DNA of 64,000 bases. It comes from CAVVXX01 sp963707975 (lineage in GTDB: Bacteria > Pseudomonadota > Alphaproteobacteria > Micropepsales > Micropepsaceae). Under the pieces are notes generated by a model. That model saw only the letters and a list, made by a program, of their open reading frames with translations, did not search any database and was not told the DNA's origin. Below, piece after piece: positions 1-9,168 of this stretch; positions within the stretch are counted from its first letter, which is position 1; every line of letters starts with the position of its first letter. The translations under genes and the position numbers were made by a program. The stretch lies in assembly GCA_963707975.1 (NCBI GenBank), contig OY970177.1, positions 1,984,001 through 2,048,000 of the forward strand. Direction: 5' to 3'.

Positions 1-190
1 CTCCTGCATCGATGAGCGTCGGAACAGAGATCGACGAAAGACTATCGATCACATGCGAATTGTGTTGCGTGAACATTCCGCGGGCGGCAAGCGCCAAGCC
101 GCGCGCGTCACGGTGGTTTGCTTCGCGTGTTTCAATGCTTCCAGTGGAGAGGGCTGGTAGCCCGTCAGCTTCGAACCGGGAGGAGTCGTG
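1..190 (-). pseudogene. alpha/beta hydrolase remnant, 5'-truncated and cut by the window edge
   Basis: Reading leftwards after the DUF1801 stop, the same frame stays open to the window edge. It encodes a stretch resembling the middle of alpha/beta hydrolases: an ARGMFTQ segment followed by HVIDSLSSISVPTL, the usual run into the strand before the catalytic acid. The N-terminal half, with the nucleophile elbow and oxyanion hole, is absent because the DUF1801 gene lies directly upstream. No start codon or ribosome binding site fits. I infer a decayed fragment; the part beyond the left edge cannot be seen. Confidence 0.45.
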
Positions 191-211
191 ACCGGCGTGT
201 CGGAGCGACGC

Positions 212-598
212 TCAACCGTCTGGCGACCGTCTCTGTTGCGCTGCCAGAGCCGCCTTTAGCAGCAGTTTGACACCGGGCCTTTTGATATCTGCGCGTGTCG
301 TGAAGTTCACATGGCGATGCACTTTGCCCTGGCCGGCGAGAAGCTTGTTTGGGTCCGGAAGCGATGCGCCATAGGCGAGCCCGAGTTTGACGCCGCCTTT
401 GCTCGGAATAAGCGAGCAGACCATATCGGCGTAGCGAGTGCCGAACCCGTAACCAGCCACTTTTCTTGTCGCATGGACCATTTCCAGCGGCGCGGGCAGG
501 AGCGCGAAAATCACTTGCCGCAGCTCGCGGGCGATCGCCTGAACATTCGCCGGATAATTTGAGAGCAGCGCTTCGAATTCCGGACCGCCTGCCTCCAT
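212..598 (-). CDS. DUF1801 domain protein
   Basis: Small (128 aa) cytoplasmic protein of the DUF1801/YdhG-like family. The start at 598 is chosen because AGGAAGGG lies ten bases upstream; the open frame continues to 709 but that extension lacks family-like sequence. The body has the usual pattern: an N-terminal helical part (FEALLSNYPANVQAIARELR), an ALLPAPLEMVH segment, a glycine-rich turn around GYGFGTRYADMVCSLIP, and a conserved strand near GKVHRHVNF. Family function is not established; members are often compared with iron-chaperone-like frataxin folds. It stands alone, with a hydrolase fragment downstream in the same frame. Confidence 0.8.
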   Translation of the reverse strand: MEAGGPEFEALLSNYPANVQAIARELRQVIFALLPAPLEMVHATRKVAGYGFGTRYADMVCSLIPSKGGVKLGLAYGASLPDPNKLLAGQGKVHRHVNFTTRADIKRPGVKLLLKAALAAQQRRSPDG

Positions 599-810
599 CG
601 CTTGCTGACCCTTCCTAGCCGACATTCCTGGGATAACCCGGAATGGATCGGAGAATAGTGACTTTCTTGGGCTCGTTGAAGCCTCGGCTGCCATGGTCGA
701 GGCCGCCAACGGACGGGCGCGGCGAAAATTCCGCTCTCAGACCGGGGCCGGTCGCTTGGCCTGCCGTATATTTGGTACCAGCTGAACGGAGAGACCATGG
801 CAGTTGAATG

Positions 811-834
811 TCCGCTTATGCCAATAAGCAGACC
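811..834. repeat. short imperfect palindrome, copy 1
   Basis: The sequence GTCCGCTTAT, a four-base spacer and ATAAGCAGAC form a hairpin with one mismatch. A second copy with about 80 percent identity lies at 1104-1127. It looks like a degenerate dispersed palindromic element rather than a terminator, since no T run follows. Confidence 0.5.
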
Positions 835-1103
835 TAGGGGAAAATCGTGTCTAGGGAGTAGTGGGGAACCGGAGGTGCGTGCCTGACCACGGTCAATTGC
901 CAGTTCGCACTTCTATCCTGTCCGGTGCGCCATCTTCAACGGCGGAGTCGGCATAGAGTTGGTCGTTGGAGCTAGAAATCAATTCACCTATCTTTTTCCG
1001 ATCAGCGGCGTCGGTGAACAAGAAAAGCCGCGCGTCGATCCTACGGACGTGATGATAGGCTGGGGGTTTATGCAAGCGGGGAAGAGAGACTATTGCGTTG
1101 ACC

Positions 1104-1127
1104 GTCCGCTATTGGCGATAAGCAGGC
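1104..1127. repeat. short imperfect palindrome, copy 2
   Basis: GTCCGCTATTGGCGATAAGC followed by AGGC: the same arms as the copy at 811 with a changed centre. It is about 30 bases past the kdpE stop when read on the minus strand, so it might affect the 3' end of the kdp transcript, but it lacks a T run. Confidence 0.45.
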
Positions 1128-1156
1128 AGATAGCGAACTCGATGTTTCGCTGCCTT

Positions 1157-1846
1157 CTACTCCTCCGCGCGGAGGCGATAGCCCACGCCCTGTTCGGTTA
1201 GGATGTGTTGCGGGCGTTCAGGGTCGGCCTCGATTTTCTGGCGCAACGAGCGGATGTATATCCGCAGATATTGTACGTCAGCTTCCATGCCCCAGACTTC
1301 GTGCAGGATGAACTTATGCGTCAGCACCTTGCCCGCATGCTGGACCAAGAGGCGCAGCAAATCGTATTCGCGCGGCGACAGTTTCACCTCATGGCCATGT
1401 GCTGTCACTATTCGCCGCACAAGATCGACCGATAAATCTCCACTGAGAAAGACAGGTTTTTCGCCTTCTTGCTGTAAGCGATGCCGCATTGCCGCGCGGA
1501 TGCGGGCCAGCAGTTCATCCACGCCGAAGGGCTTGGTTACGTAATCGTCGGCACCCAGATCGAGCGCCTTCACCTTGCCCGCCTCGTCTGCGCGGCTAGA
1601 GAGCACGATAATGGGCAGCGTCGAGCCTTTTTCCCGGACGTCACGGATAACATCGAAGCCATCTTTGTCTGGCAAGCCAAGATCAAGAACCAGCACATCG
1701 AAGGAATTACGCTTCATGGCTTCGAGCGCGCTTTCTGCGTTTTCGGCATCGGTCACTTCGTAGTTCTGAGCGGACAGGCTCGTGCGCAGGAAACGCCGGA
1801 TGGCCGGTTCGTCATCCACGACAAGGACGCGCAGAGGCGCGGTCAT
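1157..1846 (-). CDS. kdpE: KdpE, OmpR-family response regulator of the kdp operon
   Basis: Transcription activator partner of KdpD. The N-terminal receiver domain has the acidic pair (VVDDEP), the phospho-acceptor aspartate in VLVLDLGLPDKDG and the conserved lysine in VTKPFG. The C-terminal winged helix runs from LSVDLVRR to the end and includes LSPREYDLLRLL and GVGYRLRAEE. Length (229 aa) is normal. The ATG at 1846 is used; an in-frame TTG at 1855 overlaps the kdpD stop and is better spaced from a GAGAGGG sequence, so translational coupling from that codon is possible. It is the last gene of the operon. Expected role: activation of kdpFABC at low potassium or osmotic stress. Confidence 0.95.
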   Translation of the reverse strand: MTAPLRVLVVDDEPAIRRFLRTSLSAQNYEVTDAENAESALEAMKRNSFDVLVLDLGLPDKDGFDVIRDVREKGSTLPIIVLSSRADEAGKVKALDLGADDYVTKPFGVDELLARIRAAMRHRLQQEGEKPVFLSGDLSVDLVRRIVTAHGHEVKLSPREYDLLRLLVQHAGKVLTHKFILHEVWGMEADVQYLRIYIRSLRQKIEADPERPQHILTEQGVGYRLRAEE

Positions 1847-1851
1847 CGAGG

Positions 1852-4560
1852 TCAAGCGGCCCTCTCCTTGCTCGTGCTCTGGATTGATACGGGAAGCGTG
1901 ATGATGAACACGGCCCCGCGCGCGTCCGTGCGGTTCCTGGCGACGATGGTGCCTCCCATGGCCTCGATGAAACCACGGCAGATGGCAAGCCCGAGGCCGG
2001 TTCCTGCGCGCTTTCGATCCGCCGTCTGCACGCGATAAAATTTATCGAAGATGCGCTCCAGATCGGTTGGCGGAATGCCGTCGCCTTCATCGCTCACGCT
2101 GAGCCGCACAAGGTCGCCTTCGCGCGCGGCGGAAAGCTGTATCTTTGTGCCATGCGCGGAATATTTCGCGGCATTGTCGAGCACGTTGAACAATATCTGT
2201 TCAAACAGTACCGGATCGATTTTCAGCATGGGCAAATCGGCCCCAAGGTCGATTTCCACTTGATGAGCAGCCAGTACTTTACCCGCGCGCTGTAGCGCGC
2301 TTCCCACCACATCGCTCAGGTCCACCAAATCGGCATTGGGTTTGATCGCTCCTGATTCCAGACGCGTCATGTCGAGAAGATTGGCGATGAAACGGTTTAA
2401 CCGTTCGGCTTCCTCCTGAATGGTGCTGGCCAATTCGTCCTGCGCGGCCTCGTCCAGCGTACGGCGGTAATTCTTGAGGCTCGTTGCCGATCCCAAGATC
2501 GAAGCTAGCGGCGTGCGCAGGTCGTGCGAAATAGAAGTAAGCAGCGCCGAACGCAGACGTTCCGTTTCGGCGGAAACCCGCGCGCGATCCACGTCCTGCG
2601 CGAGACTGATGCGTTCGATTGCAAGTGCCGCCTGGTCGGCAAGCGTATCGAATAGCCGGCGTTGCTCAGGTGTAAACAGAACACCTGCGCGATCGCTGTC
2701 GATTCCGGCAATGCCAACCACGCCGCGCCCTGTACGCAGCGGCAGAAACAGCCGCTTGGCGCCCGGTAACGTATCCGCGCCCCGGCCCGCCGCACGCCCG
2801 TTCTCCCAAGCCCAACGGGCCGCCGCGAGATCGGCTTCATCGAGCGTGTCTTCCGGCGGGTAACCCACACGCATGTCGATGCCTTCGCCTTCCGGCAACA
2901 ACAGCACCACGCGCACTTTCAGAACTGAAGCAATCTGGAAGGCGGTTGCCCATAACAAATCATCAAGCGAGATAATGCCCGCAAGTTTGCGGCTGAACAG
3001 ATAAAGGCTCTCGGTAATCTTCGCGCGGCTTGCCGCCGTAACGGCCTGCGCGCGCACGCGTGCCGCTAGGTTGCTCGCGATCAACGCAACCACCGCAAAG
3101 AAAAACAGCGCCACCACGTTTTCGGGATCAGTGATGGTGAAAGTGTAAAGCGGCGGCAGGAAGAAAAAATTGTAGGTGAGCACGCTTAGAATGCAGGTGA
3201 AAAGCGCGGGAAACAGTCCATAGGTGACGGCGCTCGTCATTACGGCCATGAGGAACACCAGCGCCACGCTGGTAATGCCGATGCTATCCCGCAATACGAG
3301 GCTGATGCCGAGCGCTACGGCCGCCATCAGAAAGCTGCCGAGATAGGAATCGAGATTGAATGTTTCTCCCCGAGACAGCGCGTCCATCGTCGGAATAGCG
3401 GCTTTGCCCAATTCACCCGCGCGTCTTTCCGCAATGACATGAACGCTGATATCGCCCGCGCGCCGGATGATCCCGTAGGTAACCGACCCTCGCAGTGCTT
3501 CCTCTATGGGCGAACGTTGCGATTTGGCGACAACAATGTGTGTGAAGTTGTTAGTCTGGGCATAATCTATCACCCCGCCCGCAATATCAGCGGCGGGCCA
3601 TGTCACAGCCTGGCCGCCCAGGCGCTCAGCCAGACGAAGTGCTTCTGCCACCCGGTCGCGTTCAGCCTCGCTTAAACGCTGGGTACGCGAAGTTTCGACG
3701 TGAATGGCAGTCCAGGAGGCGCGCAGCCGGTCGGCCAAACGCTTGCCATAGCGCACCAGCGCCGAAGTACCCGGGCGTTCGCTGATACACACCAGTACGC
3801 GCTCGCCCGCCTCCCACGGACCGGGTATGGCGTGGGCGCGCATGTAATGGACCATTTGCTCGTCCACGCGCTCGGCGGTGCGGCGGAGCGCCAGTTCGCG
3901 CAGCGCCGTGAGATTGCCAGGCTTGAAATAATTGCGGATGGCTCGTTCCGCCTGCTCGGGCATGTAAACCTTGCCCTCTTTCAGGCGTTGGATCAGGTCC
4001 TCGGGCGTGAGATCGACCAGCTCCACTTCATCCGCGCGGTCGAGAATGGAATCAGGAAGGGTTTCGCGCACGCGCACTTGCGTGATCTGCGCCACCACAT
4101 CGTTCAGGCTTTCGAGGTGCTGCACGTTAAGGGTAGTATAAACGTCTATTCCCGCGTCTAGCAGCTCCTCTACATCCATGTAGCGTTTCGGATGTCGGTT
4201 GCCTGGCGCATTGGTGTGAGCCAATTCGTCTACGAGCACGAGTTTCGGCTTGCGTTGCAAAATGGCGTCAAGGTCAATTTCCGCCAGCACATGGCCCTTA
4301 TAGGCGACACGTTTCTTGGGAATGATCTCGAAACCTTTGGTGAGTAATTCGGTTTCGATGCGGCCATGCGTTTCGACGACGCCGATGATGGCGTCTACGC
4401 CTTCGAGGCGGCGCTGACGGCCCTGCACCAGCATTTCATAGGTTTTGCCGACGCCGGGAGCCGCGCCAAGGATTACTTTCAATCGGCCGCGATTTTCTTG
4501 CGCCGCCTGTTCGAGCAGGGCTTCGGGAGATGGCCGGTCGCGCGGTCGCTCATCTGTCAT
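1852..4560 (-). CDS. kdpD: KdpD, potassium/turgor sensor histidine kinase
   Basis: Full-length inner-membrane sensor kinase (902 aa). From the N terminus: a KdpD-specific ATPase-like domain with Walker A GAAPGVGKT near residue 33 and LVDELAHTNAPG near 110; a universal-stress-like domain around 245-375; a DUF4118 block of four membrane helices around 405-500; a GAF-like region; then a HisKA domain with SISHDLRTPLAS carrying the phospho-histidine, and a HATPase domain with DNAAKYS, DEGDGIP and GTGLGLAI. It phosphorylates KdpE. It starts 50 bases after kdpC and overlaps the open frame of kdpE. Confidence 0.97.
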   Translation of the reverse strand: MTDERPRDRPSPEALLEQAAQENRGRLKVILGAAPGVGKTYEMLVQGRQRRLEGVDAIIGVVETHGRIETELLTKGFEIIPKKRVAYKGHVLAEIDLDAILQRKPKLVLVDELAHTNAPGNRHPKRYMDVEELLDAGIDVYTTLNVQHLESLNDVVAQITQVRVRETLPDSILDRADEVELVDLTPEDLIQRLKEGKVYMPEQAERAIRNYFKPGNLTALRELALRRTAERVDEQMVHYMRAHAIPGPWEAGERVLVCISERPGTSALVRYGKRLADRLRASWTAIHVETSRTQRLSEAERDRVAEALRLAERLGGQAVTWPAADIAGGVIDYAQTNNFTHIVVAKSQRSPIEEALRGSVTYGIIRRAGDISVHVIAERRAGELGKAAIPTMDALSRGETFNLDSYLGSFLMAAVALGISLVLRDSIGITSVALVFLMAVMTSAVTYGLFPALFTCILSVLTYNFFFLPPLYTFTITDPENVVALFFFAVVALIASNLAARVRAQAVTAASRAKITESLYLFSRKLAGIISLDDLLWATAFQIASVLKVRVVLLLPEGEGIDMRVGYPPEDTLDEADLAAARWAWENGRAAGRGADTLPGAKRLFLPLRTGRGVVGIAGIDSDRAGVLFTPEQRRLFDTLADQAALAIERISLAQDVDRARVSAETERLRSALLTSISHDLRTPLASILGSATSLKNYRRTLDEAAQDELASTIQEEAERLNRFIANLLDMTRLESGAIKPNADLVDLSDVVGSALQRAGKVLAAHQVEIDLGADLPMLKIDPVLFEQILFNVLDNAAKYSAHGTKIQLSAAREGDLVRLSVSDEGDGIPPTDLERIFDKFYRVQTADRKRAGTGLGLAICRGFIEAMGGTIVARNRTDARGAVFIITLPVSIQSTSKERAA

Positions 4561-4610
4561 GAAGCAAGTTTACGCCGTTTGGGGCGCGCTTGCAGCGGGT
4601 TCGACTGCGC

Positions 4611-5216
4611 CTATTTGGCTTGGCCGGCGTCGAGCGCGAGATTGAGCTTTAGCACATTTACATGCGCTTCGCCGATGACGCCAAGCAGGCGGCCTTCTAT
4701 GTGGCTTTCGACTAGAAGGCGCACGCGGCTTTCGGGAAGCCCGCGCGCCTTGGCCACGCGCGGCGCCTGAAAGAACGCCGCCGCTGGCGTGATGTCGGGA
4801 TCGAGCCCGCTCGCCGAAGTTGTCACTAGATCCACCGGTACCGGCGCATTGGGGTTTTCGGCTTGCAGTTTTGCAACATCGCCCTTCACGCGGTCGACGA
4901 GCGCTTTGGATGTCGGGGCGAGGTTGGAGCCGACCGAATTCGCCGCATTGTAGGGCGAGGGAATGGTTTTGGTCGGGTCTTTAGGGTCCGTGTCGGTCGT
5001 GGCCGACGGCCGGCCATGGAAATATTTGTCGCTCGTGAAATTCTGTCCGATGAGGCCGGAGCCGATGATCTTGCCGTTGCGCTCGATCAGGCTGCCGTTC
5101 GCCTGGCCGGGAAACAGCGCCTGTGCGATGCCGGTCATGCCAAGCGGATAGATGAGGCCTGTGATCGCCGTCATGGCGATGATCATTACGATTGCGGGAC
5201 GAATATGTTGCCACAT
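4611..5216 (-). CDS. kdpC: KdpC, potassium-transporting ATPase subunit C
   Basis: Periplasm-facing single-span subunit (201 aa) that stabilises the KdpFABC complex. One N-terminal membrane helix (AIVMIIAMTAITGLIYPLG) is followed by the family signatures GSLIERNGKIIGSGLIGQ, FHGRPSATT and the conserved SASGLDPDITPAAA, with the C-terminal RLLGVIGEAHVNVLKLNLAL. AAGGA lies nine bases upstream of the ATG. It sits 11 bases after kdpB. Confidence 0.97.
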   Translation of the reverse strand: MWQHIRPAIVMIIAMTAITGLIYPLGMTGIAQALFPGQANGSLIERNGKIIGSGLIGQNFTSDKYFHGRPSATTDTDPKDPTKTIPSPYNAANSVGSNLAPTSKALVDRVKGDVAKLQAENPNAPVPVDLVTTSASGLDPDITPAAAFFQAPRVAKARGLPESRVRLLVESHIEGRLLGVIGEAHVNVLKLNLALDAGQAK

Positions 5217-5227
5217 GGAATTATTCC

Positions 5228-7345
5228 TTACACAAGGCCGATGGCGGAAACTGCCATGTCGATGAGTTTGATGCCGGCGAACGGCACGGCTATGCCGCCG
5301 AGGCCGTAGATCAGCAGATTGCGCTTGAGCACGCTGGCAGCCCCCACAGGCCGGTATTTCACGCCTTTCAGCGCCAGCGGAATGAGGGCGATGATGATCA
5401 GCGCGTTAAAGATGATGGCCGACAGAATGGCGCTTTGTGGCGTGGCGAGATGCATCACATTGAGCGCCTGCAGCTCGGGATAAAACGCCACGAACATCGC
5501 CGGAATGATGGCAAAATATTTGGCCACGTCGTTGGCGATGGAGAACGTGGTCAGCGCGCCGCGCGTCATCAGCAATTGCTTGCCGATCTCAACAATCTCG
5601 ATGAGCTTGGTGGGATCGCTGTCCAAATCCACCATGTTGCCTGCCTCGCGCGCGGCCATTGTGCCCGTGTTCATAGCGACGCCGACATCGGCCTGGGCGA
5701 GCGCGGGCGCGTCGTTTGTGCCGTCGCCGCACATGGCGACCAGCTTGCCTTTGGCCTGCTCGTCGCGGATGAGCCTTAGTTTGGCTTCTGGCGTGGCTTG
5801 AGCCAGAAAATCGTCCACGCCGGATTCGGCAGCAATGGCGGCTGCCGTAAGCGGGTTGTCGCCCGTGATCATCACCGTGCGGATGCCCATTTTGCGCAAA
5901 GCCGCGAAACGTTCCTTGATGCCGCCCTTCACGATATCCTTGAGATGAATAACGCCAAGCAGGCGGCCATCTTTGGCCACTGCGAGCGGGGTGCCGCCGG
6001 TCTTAGCAATGCGTTCGGCAATGGCAAGAAATCCTCGCGCGGTTTCAGGTTTGATGGCTTCGATGGCGGCGGCCGCTGCGGCAGCGCCCGAACGCGCCAC
6101 CGTAATGCCGCTGCTGGACTGAACATACGAAAGCACTGCGTCCACAGCGCCTTTGCGGATGGAGCTGCCTTCAGAATCAATACCGCTGATACGCGTGTTG
6201 GCCGAGAAGGGAATGAACTTGGCGTTCATCGGCGCCATATCGCGTCCCCGAATGCCGTATTTTTCCTTGGCCAGCACGACGATGGAGCGCCCCTCCGGCG
6301 TTTCATCGGACAGCGAGGCCAATTGAGCGGCATCGGCGAGTTCACGCTCCGAGACGCCTGAGACCGGCAGAAATTCCGTCGCTTGGCGGTTGCCAAGCGT
6401 GATGGTGCCAGTCTTGTCGAGCAGCAGCGTGTCCACGTCGCCCGCGGCTTCCACCGCGCGGCCAGACATTGCCAGCACGTTGAAGCGCACCAGCCGGTCC
6501 ATTCCGGCAATGCCGATGGCCGAAAGCAGCGCGCCTATGGTGGTGGGAATGAGCGTCACAAACAGCGCCACCAGTACCAGAATGGTGATCTTGCCGCCGG
6601 CATAAGTGGCGAAGCTCGGAATAGTCGCCACCGCGAAAACGAAAATGATGGTCATGCCGGCCAGCAAGATGTTGAGCGCGATTTCGTTGGGCGTTTTCTG
6701 GCGCTCGGCGCCTTCCACAAGCGCAATCATGCGATCGAGGAAGGTGTGGCCCTGTGCCGCTGTGATTTTCACTTTGATCCAATCTGAAATCACTTGTGTG
6801 CCGCCCGTCACCGCCGAGCGGTCGCCGCCGAACTCGCGAATAACCGGCGCAGATTCGCCGGTGATGGCGGCTTCATTGACGGAAGCCACGCCCTCGATCA
6901 CCTCGCCGTCGCTCGGGATGAAATCACCAGTCTCCACCAGCACCACATCGCCCTGCTTAAGCTGGGTCGCGGGCACCGGGCGCTTCTCACCGCCACGGCC
7001 AAGCAATTTCGCCGTGGTCTCGTGCTTGGATTTGCGCAAACTAGCAGCTTGCGCCTTGCCGCGCCCCTCTGCCACCGCTTCGGCGAAATTGGCGAACACC
7101 ACCGTGAACCAGAGCCAGAGGTTGATCTGGAACGAGAAAGCGAAATTGCCCGCGCCGGTGAGGAGATCGCGGATGAACAGAATGGTGGTGAGCGTGGCCA
7201 CAATCTCGACCACGAACATGACTGGGTTGCTGATCATATGCTTGGGCGCGAGCTTCTTGAATGCGGCTCCGATGGCCGGCACCAGAATGTCGGGGTCGGT
7301 CATAGTGGCGACCGGCATACTCTCTCGCGTGCGACTGCGTTCCAT
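5228..7345 (-). CDS. kdpB: KdpB, P-type ATPase catalytic subunit
   Basis: Catalytic P-type ATPase subunit (705 aa) that couples ATP hydrolysis to potassium uptake through KdpA. Visible signatures are ITGES in the actuator domain, DKTGTITLGN with the phosphorylated aspartate, and MITGDNPLTAAAIAAE and GDGTNDAPALAQADVG in the P domain. Membrane helices lie at about 40-90, 220-280 and in the last 120 residues. The start at 7345 is chosen because GAGAG lies six bases upstream. An in-frame TTG at 7360 overlaps the kdpA stop, so the two genes are closely coupled. Confidence 0.97.
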   Translation of the reverse strand: MERSRTRESMPVATMTDPDILVPAIGAAFKKLAPKHMISNPVMFVVEIVATLTTILFIRDLLTGAGNFAFSFQINLWLWFTVVFANFAEAVAEGRGKAQAASLRKSKHETTAKLLGRGGEKRPVPATQLKQGDVVLVETGDFIPSDGEVIEGVASVNEAAITGESAPVIREFGGDRSAVTGGTQVISDWIKVKITAAQGHTFLDRMIALVEGAERQKTPNEIALNILLAGMTIIFVFAVATIPSFATYAGGKITILVLVALFVTLIPTTIGALLSAIGIAGMDRLVRFNVLAMSGRAVEAAGDVDTLLLDKTGTITLGNRQATEFLPVSGVSERELADAAQLASLSDETPEGRSIVVLAKEKYGIRGRDMAPMNAKFIPFSANTRISGIDSEGSSIRKGAVDAVLSYVQSSSGITVARSGAAAAAAAIEAIKPETARGFLAIAERIAKTGGTPLAVAKDGRLLGVIHLKDIVKGGIKERFAALRKMGIRTVMITGDNPLTAAAIAAESGVDDFLAQATPEAKLRLIRDEQAKGKLVAMCGDGTNDAPALAQADVGVAMNTGTMAAREAGNMVDLDSDPTKLIEIVEIGKQLLMTRGALTTFSIANDVAKYFAIIPAMFVAFYPELQALNVMHLATPQSAILSAIIFNALIIIALIPLALKGVKYRPVGAASVLKRNLLIYGLGGIAVPFAGIKLIDMAVSAIGLV

Positions 7346-7356
7346 AGCCATCTCTC

Positions 7357-9072
7357 TCAATAAAGCTTGCCCGCGTTCATCGCGAAATGCTCGACGAGCG
7401 GCCCCAGCGACAGCGCGGGGAAGTAAATCAGTCCACCCCAGATCAGGATGACGCCGACAAGCAACCCGACGAACAGCCCGCCATCGGTCGGGAATGTGCC
7501 GCCGGAAGGCGGGATTATTTTCTTAGCCGCCAGCGAACCTGCCACAGCCATCATCGGCACCATCACCAGGAAGCGGCCGAACAACATCGCAAGGCCGATG
7601 GTGGTGTTATAAAACGGCGTGTTGGCGCTGATGCCTGCGAAGGCGCTGCCGTTATTTCCGGTTCCGGATGTGAAGGTATAGAGGATTTCCGAGAATCCGT
7701 GCGGACCCATATTGTTGCGGCCAGCGAGCCCCACATCGAGCACCGAGGCCAGCGCGGTAAAGCCCAGGATGGAGAAAGGAATAATGAGAATGGCAAGCAT
7801 CGCCATTTTCACTTCCTTGGATTCCAGCTTTTTGCCGAGATATTCGGGTGTTCGCCCGACCATCAGTCCCGCCACGAACACGGCAATGATGGCGAACAAC
7901 AGCATGCCGTAGAGGCCCGAACCGGTTCCGCCGAAGATGATCTCGCCCAGCTCGATATTGAGCATCGGCACGAGGCCGCCCAACGGCGTGTAACTGTCGT
8001 GCATGGAATTTACCGAGCCGTTGGAGGCGTCGGTCGTGGTAGTGGCCCAGATCGTCGAATTGGCGATGCCGAAGCGGACCTCCTTGCCTTCCATATTGCC
8101 GCCCGCCTGCTGCGCGCTCGGCGTTTGATCGATATGCATCGTGGCAAAGGCGGGGTTACCCTGGCTCTCCGCCCAGTATGAAGGCACTTGGCCCGCGAAA
8201 TACAGCAGGCTCATCACCGCGAAGATGGCCCAACCCTGGCGCGTGTTCCCCACCATGCGGCCAAAGGTGTAAGTCAGCGCTGCGCTGATGACGAGAATAG
8301 CCCACATCTCGATCAGATTGGTGATCGCATTCGGGTTCTCGAACGGGTGCGCCGAGTTGGCGTTGAAAAATCCGCCGCCATTGGTGCCGAGCTGCTTGAT
8401 GGCGAGTTGCGAGGCCACAGGGCCCTGGGCGATGGTTTGTTTGGCGCCTTCCAGCGTCGCGACGTCGGTATAGCTGCCAAGATTTTGCGGCAGGCCCTGC
8501 CAGACCAATGCCAGCGCTACAACAATCGCAAGGGGCAGCAGGATATAAAGCGTGCAACGCGTCAGATCGACCCAGAAATTGCCGACCGTTTTGGCCTCGC
8601 GCCGCGCAAAGCCACGAATGAGCACGATAGCGAGCACGATGCCGACAGCGGCCGAAACGAAATTCTGCACGGTAAGCGCCGCCATCTGCGTCAGATAACT
8701 CATCGTCGTTTCGCCGCCATAACCCTGCCAGTTCGTATTGGTGGTGAAGCTGACGGCGGTGTTGAACGAGCTATCCGGTGAAACCGCGCCCATGCTTTGC
8801 GGATTGAAGGGAAGCATGCCCTGGAGCCGCTGAAGCGCATAAACGGCAAGAAAACTCACGATGCTGAAAGCGAGCATCGCAATGGTGTACGTCACCCAAT
8901 GCTGCTCGTCGTTCTCGCGCACGCCGCACAGCCGATAAAGACCGCGCTCGACCGGCGCAAGAAAGGTGTGCTTGCCTTCGAAGACGTTCGCCATATATAC
9001 GCCGAGCGGCTTCACCGAAATGGCGATCAGCGCGAAATAAATGGCAATTTGGAGCCAGCCGTTGAGGGTCAT
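7357..9072 (-). CDS. kdpA: KdpA, potassium-binding channel-like subunit
   Basis: Polytopic inner-membrane subunit (571 aa) related to the SKT potassium transporter fold; it forms the selectivity filter. Four filter-like segments are recognisable, including SFNTAVSFTTNTNWQGY, QLGTNGGGFFNANSAHPFENP, DSYTPLGGLVPMLNIELGEI and FTSGTGNNGSAFAGISANT. The ATG at 9072 shares one base with the kdpF stop (TGATG), which indicates translational coupling. Length and helix content are normal for the family. Confidence 0.97.
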   Translation of the reverse strand: MTLNGWLQIAIYFALIAISVKPLGVYMANVFEGKHTFLAPVERGLYRLCGVRENDEQHWVTYTIAMLAFSIVSFLAVYALQRLQGMLPFNPQSMGAVSPDSSFNTAVSFTTNTNWQGYGGETTMSYLTQMAALTVQNFVSAAVGIVLAIVLIRGFARREAKTVGNFWVDLTRCTLYILLPLAIVVALALVWQGLPQNLGSYTDVATLEGAKQTIAQGPVASQLAIKQLGTNGGGFFNANSAHPFENPNAITNLIEMWAILVISAALTYTFGRMVGNTRQGWAIFAVMSLLYFAGQVPSYWAESQGNPAFATMHIDQTPSAQQAGGNMEGKEVRFGIANSTIWATTTTDASNGSVNSMHDSYTPLGGLVPMLNIELGEIIFGGTGSGLYGMLLFAIIAVFVAGLMVGRTPEYLGKKLESKEVKMAMLAILIIPFSILGFTALASVLDVGLAGRNNMGPHGFSEILYTFTSGTGNNGSAFAGISANTPFYNTTIGLAMLFGRFLVMVPMMAVAGSLAAKKIIPPSGGTFPTDGGLFVGLLVGVILIWGGLIYFPALSLGPLVEHFAMNAGKLY

Positions 9073-9161
9073 CAAAATTTCTCCGGGCGGATCAGGGCGT
9101 AGACGAGATAGCCGAGGATGCCGAGCGTCACGAGCGCGCCAAGGACGTAATCGAGTAGCAT
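9072..9161 (-). CDS. kdpF: KdpF, small membrane subunit
   Basis: A 29-aa single-span peptide reading MLLDYVLGALVTLGILGY then LVYALIRPEKF. The hydrophobic span followed by the YALIRPEKF tail is the diagnostic KdpF pattern. Family role: a lipid-facing stabiliser of KdpFABC. GAGG lies five bases upstream of the ATG. It is placed between the 27-aa upstream peptide (7-base gap) and kdpA (one-base overlap). Confidence 0.93.
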   Translation of the reverse strand: MLLDYVLGALVTLGILGYLVYALIRPEKF

Positions 9162-9168
9162 GGTGGCC

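Larger units (their letters stand above)
599..1156. other. gene-poor intergenic stretch downstream of kdpE
   Basis: About 560 bases with no convincing gene. Short open frames exist on both strands but lack ribosome binding sites and recognisable sequence. The only structure I can see is a pair of related 24-base imperfect palindromes, annotated separately. No T-rich hairpin terminator for the kdp operon is evident near 1100-1156. Confidence 0.6.

Noticed and set aside
893..1075. 60-aa minus-strand frame in the gap after kdpE
   Set aside because: No ribosome binding site and no recognisable or protein-like pattern.
5192..5779. Plus-strand open frames across kdpB, kdpA and kdpD
   Set aside because: High-GC shadow frames opposite well-identified kdp genes.
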